DNA of 64,000 nucleotides from Macrothele yani (taxonomy: Eukaryota; Arthropoda; Arachnida; Araneae; Macrothelidae): positions 117,552,770-117,616,769 of the forward strand of contig CM076995.1 of the NCBI GenBank assembly GCA_039090855.1. The letters run 5' to 3'. Under the pieces are notes generated by a model. That model ran no database searches, was not told the DNA's origin, and worked only from the letters and a program-made list of their open reading frames with translations. Shown here in pieces: positions 55,708 through 64,000 of the stretch. The position numbers and the translations under genes are program-made. Position 1 is the first letter of the stretch. Each line of letters begins with the position of its first letter.

Positions 55708-58700
55708 AATTACTTTCTTTCAACTGTAAGGGATGCTCCGTCCCTCCTACCAATGCGTTAGTGTTTGAAGACATTACACCGCATGGTGCGGATATCTTAT
55801 TGCTACAGGAGACTAACTGTCATCCCAACACCCCATACCACCGGTGGCGAACCTGGCCATTTCAATTCTACCATGTCCATCGACTTAGTTTTCACGCAGG
55901 ACTCGCGGTGGCCATCCATTTTCGTCTTCGATCCTTCAGTACCGATATCACGGTCAAACCGATTTATCGTGACCTCGTGCAGCTTCTCTCCTTCAGACTT
56001 CACAACTTCCGATACCATATCTTCAACATCTATGTTTCCGGCAATCAACAGTATGCAGACTGTCTTTTTGAGCACTTTGTTTCCTGTGTTCAAGGTCTTC
56101 CGGCCACTGATATTGTCATCTTAGGTGGTGATTTTAACTGCACCCTTGACTAATCCCTCGACAGATCGGACGGTTCCACGGATACCAGGTATTTTTTTAC
56201 CAGAGCACTTTCTACAGCCATCAACCAGCTACAACTCCAAGGTTCTTTTCGACACGTGCACCCATTTCTTCGTTCGTACACCTGGCGCTCCTACTCCACT
56301 TCCTCCCCTACAACTGCCCGACTTGACCGGTTTTATATTTCTTCAATTCTTCTTCCTTCAGTTATCTCCCTTTCTCACACACCGACAATTTCTTCCGACC
56401 ACAGCTGTGTCGTAATGAGTCTTCACACCGGTCCATCTCCTCGGCAATACTACCGTACTTGGACCCTTGATGATGATCTTTTACTTGATTCAACTTACGT
56501 AAACTCCATTCAATCGCAGCTCCAACAAGCCTTATATACGCTTCCCTTTGTTTCTGGTCCCTTGCAACACTGGTTAAATGTCAAATCCCAAATTCTTCTT
56601 TATACCAAACAATATTCCCACGAAAAACGTTCTACCGCCTCTATGAAGATTGATGCTGCACGCTCGATTTTTTCCACATTAGATCTTGATTCTCCGCTGT
56701 TTTCTCATTACCAAGCTGAGCTTCGTGCCTTGCTACTTCCTGTCTCCCAACAAGCTCTTCACCGCCTCAAGCTCCTTTATCTCCAACCAAATGACTATCT
56801 ATGTGAACAGGTTCAACAACTGGAATTCCACAAACGTTCTGCTCATCACCTCCGTAATCTGAAGTTACCCGATGGAACTGTTACTAATGACCCCACTCTC
56901 ATTTGCTCCGGCGTTAGAACATATTTCCAGTCACGTTTTGCTCAGTTCCAGTCAAGTTCTCCACATGCTGATTCGATTCTTCGTGCCTTACAACATATTC
57001 CATCGCATCTTGTTACATCTCTTTCTATGCCTATCACCCCAGCAGAAGTAGTACAGTCACTTGCCTTACTTAACTGTCACTGGTCACCTGGTCCTGACGG
57101 GTTGACAGTTAATTTCTTTCGTACGTTTTCCTCTTTTCTATACCCTCTCCTATTGCCTTGCTTTACAGCTGCTTTTCCTTACCTGTTCTTCCCCCGCTTT
57201 TACTGTAGCTCACATCATTCTTCTTCCCAAGAAGGGGTGTCTGCTGGAGTTGGATAACTGTCGTCCTATATCCATCCTTAATGTTGACTACAAGATTTAT
57301 ACTAAAATACTCTCTCTTCGATTGAACCCTGTCCTTCCCACCGTCATACATCCCGATCAAACGTATACCATCACTGGCCGAAGCATTCATACTAATATTA
57401 ATCTCCTCCGTGACTCATATTGCCTTGTCCACCTTTCCTCCGAACCTTTAGCCTTCCTCAATCTCGATCAGAGGCAGGCCTTTGATAACGTGAGTCATCA
57501 GTGGCTTGCCTCTGTGCTCTCTGCCTTTGGTTTCCCATCTGTCTTCATCACAGCCCTCCCTGCCCTGTACCAGGACTCAGTTGTCCATATCCGGACGGCC
57601 TCCTTCCTTAAGGCCTCCATTTCCTTTTTCCAGAATACTTTTCTCTCTAGTCTTTGAGCCTTTTCCTTGCTCTATCCGTTCTCTTCTACAACCTCCCCCT
57701 CCACTATTCAGCATAGCAACAGGCACCATTCTATCGTTCTTACTGCCTACGCCGATGATCTCACAGTTCTCCTCCGAGAAGAATGGCAATTCACAATTGT
57801 TCTTGCATGGTATCAGGTGTATGCTGCGGCTTCCGGCGCTTCGTTAAACTTTTCAAAGTGTACAGGCTTGTGCTCCTGGAGACATTGCCGCGATGCACCG
57901 TGGGGCGCTCATTGGACTTCCATCAGTCAAAAGATACTTGGGGTGCACATTGGCAGCCGGGTCTCAGCAGCGGCTGCCACCTGGAGAACCCTCGTCAGGA
58001 AACTATGTCACACCGCTGCTTACTGCTTACGTCAGGAAACTATGTCACACCAAGCCCAAGTGTTGCTTGACCTACTACAGTCGTGCACGGCTTGCTGGCA
58101 CCCACATCCTCTCGTTAGATTATCATTCCTGGATTGCACAACCACCACCAGCCTACGTTCAAACTGCAACAACATCAGCAATGCTCAGCATTGTTTGGTC
58201 ATCCACTCATTGGTTATCTTCCTCAGTATTATCTCTACCTTCGACTTGTCGTGGCCTCAATATGCCAGAGATTACCATGCGTTATAAAGCTGTAAGAATT
58301 TTCAATTTCCTCCGTTTGACAGTTCGACCAGACTCTTCCACTTCCATTCTTCTGCTTAATGTTCTGACTTCCCCTTAATCCCTGCCTCACCGTCCATCTT
58401 CTTCTGAAGATGGATATTCACCCTGTCACCCCCTCCCCCGTTTTCCTCTAGTCTACCATGAAGCTGTTCAGTTCCTTCGTTCTTTACCGCTCATTCGTCA
58501 ACTCCCTCTTCCACACTTGATCTTCTTTCCGAGACTCTTTTTTTCTCCTCCGTCCTCCATCCCCCTACTGCCAACTTTTTCTTTTTCCCCGCATGGCTAC
58601 ACGCTGGTGTAGTCTCTGTTTCCCAACTGGTCCTTCCCGATTTTTCATGAAAACCCGTTTCCGACCTTTTTCCCACCCTCCCACCCTCGCCCGAACTCTC

Positions 58701-59491
58701 TGATAACTTCCTCCAACTTAAACATGCTCTTCAATCACTTTTTTCCTTCCCTAGTCGATTCCTCTGGCCTCCTTTCCGTTTCCTCTGCCTCTCTCCCTTT
58801 CCCGTTCTTCCTTCCCTTCTCTGGTGACTTCCTCCCTCTCCACAGTCTTTCCACCCGCACCCTGTACCGTTTTCTCCGTTCTTCTTCTGCGGTACCTTGC
58901 CCTATTCCCTCTGTTCCTTCTTTTGAACTAACCTCTGTCTGGTCTACTGCCCAACATTCACCGGCCCTCTCCTCAGAACTTAATGTGCACTGGAGGTTTT
59001 TGCACAATCGACTGCTTGTCTCTTCGACTTTGTTCCGGAGAAATATAGTATCATCAGATCTCTGTCCTTTTTGTAACGTCGTTGGAGACGTCTTACACAT
59101 GTTTGTTTACTGTCCGACGCTGCTGCCACTATTTCACAGTATGTACCAACTTGCACATCCTTCTTGTACCAGTGATCTCACCCTAGAAGATTATCGTTTC
59201 CTCGGCCACAGTTCTACAAGTTTCTCCTCTATTTTACCAGTTCGTTCGTATTTATTTATCCTAGCTAAATATATTATTTTCTCTCACCTGCTACAGTTAC
59301 AAGATCCAGATCCTATCACATTCTCTACCTCCTTCGTTGCACACTACCGCAACAGGGTTAAAGCCAGACTCACCCTGGAATACTCCTTGGGGAATGACAC
59401 GGCACGGTTACCTGCCTTCTTCAAAACATGGTCACCGTGTCGTCCCTGGTTTCGGTTTTCTAATGCCCAGACTGCTCATCTGCTGTTTTAA
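55704..59491 (+). pseudogene. Tx1-like ORF2 (endonuclease-reverse transcriptase), copy 2
   Basis: It opens across the ORF1 stop in the -1 frame: 'LKLLSFNCKGCS', 'DILLLQETNCHP' and 'GGDFNCTLD' (about 56125-56150). A TAA then replaces a codon at 56152-56154. After it, 'SYTWRSYS', 'ARLDRFYIS' and 'SSDHSCVV' (about 56391) complete the APE endonuclease, and the frame is open to 57257. RT: 'WSPGPDGLTVNFF', then one C fewer than copy 1 near 57190, then 'PISILNVDYKIYTKIL' and 'LDQRQAFDNVSHQWL' (about 57464). The 'RQGCPLSG' motif is lost in a roughly 30-bp deletion near 57620. 'YADD' is at 57748-57759. The C-terminal Cys/His motif 'CPFCNVVGDVLHMFVYC' (59063-59112) and a conserved end 'FKTWSPCRPWFRF' precede the stop at 59491. 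Inactive. Confidence 0.9.
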
Positions 59492-59900
59492 TAAACCTAC
59501 GTCGGAACTTTCAAAATTTTTATTGTTCCCTCACCATGTTTCCTCCTGGAACTGGATTGTGTTTGCTTCCTGCAGATGTCACCTTTTGTACACAGTTCTC
59601 TTCATCCTCACAGTGACTCTCTGCCACCAGTGATTCCCATGTCACTAGAACTGCGAGAATTTTTTTTTCTGTAAATTGTTTCGCTCCAGTGACGTTCCAA
59701 GACTTCAATGAACAATTATCCCAGAGCTACTGCTGTTTACAGCAAATAATGCAATGCCTGTCATTGCTCATCTGTACAATTATCATTTCATTGTAAATAT
59801 CTACATTTTGTTTTATTTCTCCCCTTCTCTCACACTGCGTGTGAGGTTGAGGATGTTCTGTTGTAATTCTTTTAAGTGAACAGAAGCGAATATTGAAACT

Positions 59901-60075
59901 AAGCGTTGGGTTCTGACTGTTGTCCGAGATGGGTCCGGGTTCGAATCCCGGTGAGGCATGGATGTTGTGTTTGTCTTGCGGTCTTGGCTGTGTCCCTTCC
60001 TTGGAATCAGTCGTCCTAAATTAAGTCGGGCGACTGCTTGTAGCCCATCGCGGTGGTCGTGAACCACCTCCCAAA
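59901..60075 (+). repeat. 3' remainder of the SINE-1 copy hosting LINE copy 2
   Basis: It begins with the duplicated 'aagcgttgg'. It continues 'gtccgagatgggtccgg', B box 'gggttcgaatcccgg', 'cctaaattaagtcgggcgac' and a decayed tail 'cggtggtcgtgaac'. No long A-run remains. Confidence 0.9.
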
Positions 60076-60713
60076 GAAACAACGATGACGCCCCATTTTC
60101 GTTGCATCGTTTTTTTGCTTGTATTTATATTGTCAAGAAAGATGCATAGCACCAAAAATAAAAAAAAATAAAAAACAGGAGAAAAAAGGAATGGATTTGT
60201 TTTTGTTTTTTTCTAATTATCACATAACTCCCAACTTGAATCACCGCCCAACACGTGTTTTGACATTTACATGTTTAATCACAACTGCACAGCGAAAATT
60301 ATACACAAGCCTCTGTTGCTTAACTTGTTATCGACAATTTTTTGTTTCATGGTTTGACGGCTGTCTCTCTTATCCCCAAGCGTTTGTCATCTTCACCACG
60401 ACTCTGCGTCGTGTCATGGTTCATATAGCAGGAAAAATTCTCTACTAAGATGAACTTGAAAATCTTGGTCAAGTTTGTCGCCGTAAGATATAGAAAGAAT
60501 TAGCCTAATTAGGCTTATAAAAATAAAGAGAAATGAAGGCTCCGTGACAGTCATATGTTCATTCACACCACAACAAAGAAAGCCATACATCTCGGAAAAC
60601 CGGTACATAAATGAAAAATCTGATGCATACTACTATCCAACTACCCAGTCCAACAAGAATTTTTTGTTTAATTCTTTTAAAAGTAAAACTGAATATTACT
60701 TACCAAGAAAATA
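60076..60713. other. AT-rich spacer, no gene seen
   Basis: Nothing recognised. Confidence 0.35.
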
Positions 60714-62261
60714 CACTGGTTTGCAAAAATTAAGGACGAGACAGTTTTTCGAATGTAACGTCGTGCGCAAGTGCTCCACGTCGACTTAAATCATACCATA
60801 AGATCCCCAAGATGTAAGAATATGGGGCAAGTGAGCAAAACCGTCCAAACAAGGAATCCAAAGGATGAAAAGGCACTTTATTGAAAAGGTAGCTTCGAGC
60901 ACAACTGGACAGAAGACAGAAAGAAAAGGTGATATGATCACCCCTGACTGCGTTGGAAGGGGATGTGATCACCCCTGACTGCGTTCTAGGATTTACAAAG
61001 TCTGTCCATGCTAAGGACGAGGCTGTCAAGGAGCTGTTGAGGCATCGCGGCCCATTCCTCTTGTAGCGTAAATCGCAGCTGCGGAATCGTTGTTGGTGGC
61101 TGGTGACGTGCTGCCAAGCGTCTCCCGAGAAGGTCCCACACGTGTTCGATTGGATTTAGGTCCGGGGACCTTGCAGGCCAATCCATGCGTTAAATATCTT
61201 CACTCTCCAACAGCTTTGCGACAGGCACTGTACGATGAGGTGTAGCGTTGTCGTCCATGAAGAGGAACTCAGGACCTACAGCACTTCTAAACAGACGCAC
61301 GTGAGGCAGTAGAACCTCAGTACAATAGCGGACACCAGTGACTTAACCTCCTTGGAAGATGTGGAGGTCAGTACGGCTACCAAGCATGATACCGCCCCAA
61401 ACGAGAAATCCGCGACCTCCAAACCGGTCCCTTTCGATGATGTTGGAGGTGTGATTGCGTGTTCCCTGCTCTCTCCAGATGTGTATACGTCCAGAAGCGC
61501 TCTTCAGACTAAATTGGCTCTCATCCGTAAAAAGAACTCGACCCCATTGCTGATGTGCCCAGTTCTTGTGTTCCTGGCAACACAGAAACCGCTGTCTCCG
61601 TTGAGCAGGCGTAAATCGAACACACCGTACTGATCGTCGTTCAAATAGACCACCTTTGTGCAGCCTCCTGGCCACGGTAAAACGCGATAACGGACGTCTA
61701 GTTGTCTTTTGCATGTGCCTTTCAATTTCTTCCGCTGTCTGCCGTCTGTCTCTTCTCGCCTGTAGGACAATATACCGGTCGCCCGCCACCATGGTTGTTT
61801 GTGGACAACCACTGCTAAACTCCTGGACAGCTGTTCCTGTCGTTTGAAATGCTGTCCAAGCTCGTGAAACGATGCTGTGAGCGATCCCGAACTCCTCGGC
61901 GACACTAGTCACACTTCGACCTTCTTCCAACTTCCCAATGACGCGACCTCGGGTAAAGTCATCCAGATGTCATCTACTGGATTACCTTCTGGCCATATCA
62001 CACGGTGGCAGCAACTCGACGTCGTTCAAATCAATGTGTACCGTGCAATAGCTTTCACCGAATTGCTGAGCGTTCACCGCCCGTGTGCTTTATACCCTTC
62101 CGACACAAACACGCCTTCTACGTCATGCTGTATATATATGCGCATGCCCTACCGTACCGGACCCTATTCTATCTCCTGAGTGGTCTTTCGGTCCGTTCCG
62201 CCTGCTCGTTCCGCTGTTATGCTAATTTCTCCTCTTCGTCTTTAATATTTTCACACCAGTG
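60714..62261 (-). mobile_element. Tc1-like transposon, family D copy 2
   Basis: The ends 'cactggtttgcaaaaattaa' and 'aatattttcacaccagtg' have TA on both sides. It lies on the minus strand, so its 5' end faces the next copy. 'gatcacccctgactgcgtt' is present twice (about 60937 and 60966), a small duplication after the transposase. Confidence 0.93.
60930..61996 (-). pseudogene. Tc1-like transposase, family D copy 2, broken
   Basis: The ATG is at 61996 ('cat' on the plus strand), as in the other copies. It reads 'MARR.SSR' and, after a shift, 'MEEGRSVTSVAEEFGIAHSIVSRAW' (from 61930), 'RPLSRFTVARRLHKGGLFERRSV' and 'WAHQQWGRVLFTDESQFSLKSASGR' (SDES replaced by TDES, Asp present). The 588-base open stretch ends at 61343 with 'GSRTDLHIFQGG'. 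The 'FMDDNATPHRTV' block (second Asp) is at about 61225-61262. The C-terminal part is 'MDWPARSPDLNPIEHVWDLLGRRLAARHQPP' (61090-61186), with the last Glu intact. A stop at about 61341 and shifts near 61195 and 61940 prevent function. The longest open stretch of the family is here (195 codons). Confidence 0.9.
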
Positions 62262-62375
62262 TAGGAATCAAGGTAAAAACTCACTGCTCCGCTTACATCT
62301 ATCCAATACAGAAAATATTATTCCAGTATGGATTGTAAACGCAGCAATAATGCAAACATGTAATTTCTGGATATA

Positions 62376-63910
62376 CACTGGTGTGCAAAAATTAAGGACG
62401 AAGAGGAGAAATTAGCATAACAGCGGAACGAGCTGGCAGAACGGACCGAAAGACCATTCAGGAGATAGACTAGGGTCCCGTACGTTAGGGCATGCGTATA
62501 TATGCAGCATGACGTAGGGAGAGGCGTGTCGGAAGGGTATAAAGCACACAGGCGGTGTACGCTCAGCAACTCAGTGAAAGCTATTGTACGGTGTACATCG
62601 GTTTGAATGACTTAGAGTTGCTGCCACCGTGTAATATGGCCAACAGGCAATCCAGTAGACGACATCTGGATGGCTTTACCCGAGGTCGCGTCATTGGGAA
62701 GTTGGAAGAAGGTCGAAGTGTGACTAGTGTAGCCGAGCAGTTCGGGATCGCTCACGGCATCCTGTCGCGAGCGTGGAGAGCATTTCAAACGACAGGAACA
62801 GCTGTCCGAGAGTTTACCAGTGGTCGTCCACGAGCAACCACGGCAGCGGACGACCGATAAATTGCCCTACAGGCGAGAAGAGACAGACGGCAGACAGCGG
62901 AAGAAATCGCAAGGCACATGCAACTGACACTTGGACGTCCGTTATCGCGTTTTACCGTGACCAAGAGGCTGCACAAGGTTGTCTATGTACGGTGTGTGCC
63001 ATTAACGCCTGCTGATCGGAGACGGCGGTTTCTGTGGTGCCAGAAACACAAGAACTGGACACATCGGCAATGGGGTCGAGTTCTCTTTACGGATGAGAGC
63101 CGATTTAGTCTGACGAGCGGTTCTGGACGTATACACATCTGGAGAGAGCGGGGAACACGCAATCACACCTCCAACATAATCGAAACGGACCGGTTTGGAG
63201 GTGGCGGAATTCTCGTTCGGGGCGGTGTCATGCTTGGTAGCCGTACTGACCTCCACATCTTCCAAGGAGGTTCAGTCACTGGTGTCCGCTATTGTGCCGA
63301 GGTTCTCCTGCCTCACGTGCGTCTGTTTAGAGGTGCTGTGGGTCCTGAGTTCCTCTTCATGGACGACAACGCTACACCTCATCGTACAGTGGCTGTCGCA
63401 GAGATGTTGGAGAGTGAAGATATTCAACGCATGGATATGCCCGCAAGGTCCCCGGACCTAAATCCAATCGAACACGTGTGGGACCTTCTCGGGAGACGCT
63501 TGGCAGCACGTCACCAGCCGCCAGCAACGATTCCGCAGCTGCGATTGGCGCTACAAGAGGAATGTGCCGCGATGCCTCAACAGCTCCTTCAACGTCGTCC
63601 TCAGCATGAACAGACGTTGTAAATACTGCAACGCAGTCAGGGGTGATCATATCCCCTACTAAAGACTGGATTTTTCTTGGCAGCCGCCTGTCACATGGAC
63701 GTTTCTGTCTTCTGCCCAGTTGTGCACGAAGCTTCCTTTTCAATAAAGTGCCTTTGTATCCGTTGGATACCTTGTTTGGACGGTTTTGCTCACTTGTCCG
63801 ATATTCTTACATCTTGGGGATCTTATGGTGTGATTTGAGTCGATGTGGAGCACTTCTGAACGACGTTACAATCGAAAAACCATCTCGTCCTTAATTTTTG
63901 CTCGCCAGTG
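62376..63910 (+). mobile_element. Tc1-like transposon, family D copy 3
   Basis: The ends 'cactggtgtgcaaaaattaa' and 'ttaatttttgctcgccagtg' have TA on both sides. It is separated from copy 2 by 114 bp (62262-62375) in divergent orientation. Confidence 0.93.
62636..63662 (+). pseudogene. Tc1-like transposase, family D copy 3, broken
   Basis: It starts at the ATG at 62636 ('MANRQSSRRHLDGFTRGRVIGKLEEGRS'). The HTH part is intact up to a TAA at 62858. About 10 bases are missing near 62977 in comparison with copy 1. The second open stretch (62918-63622) carries 'WTHRQWGRVLFTDESRFSLTSGSGR' (first Asp), 'GSRTDLHIFQGGSVTGVRYCAEVLLPHVRLF', 'GPEFLFMDDNATPHRTVAVAEML' (second Asp) and 'MPARSPDLNPIEHVWDLLGRRLAARHQPP' (Glu). 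All catalytic residues are therefore present in one frame. A shift near 63590 changes the last ~20 residues. The expected end is 'GDHIPY' and a stop at 63660-63662. Confidence 0.92.
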
Positions 63911-64000
63911 TACATAGACCGATGAGCCATTACATTATGACCACCTACCTAATAAGCTGTAGGACCACCTTTAGCCCGCAAAACAGCGGCCACTCGGCTA
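63911..64000 (-). mobile_element. Start of another Tc1/mariner-type element, cut by the window end
   Basis: 'gatgagccattacattatga' + 'ccaccta' is the kind of terminal repeat seen on Tc1/mariner elements, close in form to family C ('attattatgaccacc'). The minus strand reads 'RVAAVLRAKGGPTAY' and a stop (about 63950-63998), like the C-terminus of a Tc1 transposase. The element continues beyond 64000. Confidence 0.65.

Larger units (their letters stand above)
53691..59900 (+). mobile_element. Tx1-clade non-LTR retrotransposon, copy 2, inside a second SINE-1
   Basis: Same structure as copy 1: leader, ORF1, ORF2 and a 3' UTR ending 'aagcgaatattgaaacta', with no A-tail. It is bordered by a duplication of the target, 'aagcgttgg' (exact) extending to 'tt' with one extra G. 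The host SINE has different outer flanks from the copy 1 host, so the two are separate insertion events. Against copy 1 it has lost about 30 bp in the reverse transcriptase and gained a direct repeat near 58020. Confidence 0.93.

Noticed and set aside
14749..59900. Both LINE copies explained by one segmental duplication
   Set aside because: The flanks outside the two host SINEs are unrelated and the duplicated target bases differ ('gcgatggctt' versus 'aagcgttgg').

Overview
The window looks like repeat-rich nuclear DNA of an invertebrate animal. No intact host gene, operon, phage or bacterial feature is visible. Its main contents are Tc1/mariner and hAT DNA transposons, tRNA-derived SINEs and two long non-LTR retrotransposons. 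The Tc1 families resemble ones I associate with chelicerates, spiders especially. That taxonomic guess rests on recognition only and is weak.

Layout. 1-880 is a satellite of about 120 bp units with an orientation switch. 2.2-10.2 kb holds three Tc1-like transposons (2246-5261, 5971-8238, 9031-10189) carrying nested SINEs. 10.2-13.5 kb holds LINE debris, including a Tx1-like ORF1 split by a SINE. 14.7-20.9 kb and 53.7-59.9 kb are two near full-length copies of one Tx1-clade LINE. 21.9-24.1 kb holds a Tc1 relic with palindromes and a non-autonomous hAT element. 24.3-33.2 kb is mostly AT-rich unique DNA with scattered SINEs. 33.3-35.5 kb holds a Tc1 element beside an older Tc1 relic. 36.0-38.3 kb holds two short hAT-type elements with 8-bp target duplications. 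39.2-43.5 kb holds a long-inverted-repeat element, a mariner, an internally deleted mariner-like element and a Tc1. 45.4-47.6 kb is a degraded hAT transposase of the GTF2IRD2/ZBED type. 48.6-49.3 kb is a GC-richer segment with a possible host exon. 50.4-53.2 kb holds a Tc1 and a mariner, and 60.7-63.9 kb a divergent Tc1 pair.

The most interesting observation is that the two Tx1-clade LINEs sit at the same place inside two separate SINE copies. Each splits the SINE's tRNA-like head at the anticodon-arm region, between the A box and B box. Both have the same orientation as the SINE, and each is bordered by a short duplication of that site (9-10 bp). The DNA outside the two SINEs is unrelated, so these are independent insertions and suggest a LINE family that targets a SINE or tRNA head. 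In both copies ORF2 has no visible AUG and starts across the ORF1 stop codon in the -1 frame.

All transposase and retrotransposon reading frames are interrupted. 'SINE-1' means the family with the head 'ggtggcgcagtggtcta', 'SINE-2' the family with 'ggccgcgggtggcctagtgg'; both names are local labels. Boundaries come from reading inverted repeats and target duplications by eye, so they may be off by a few bases.
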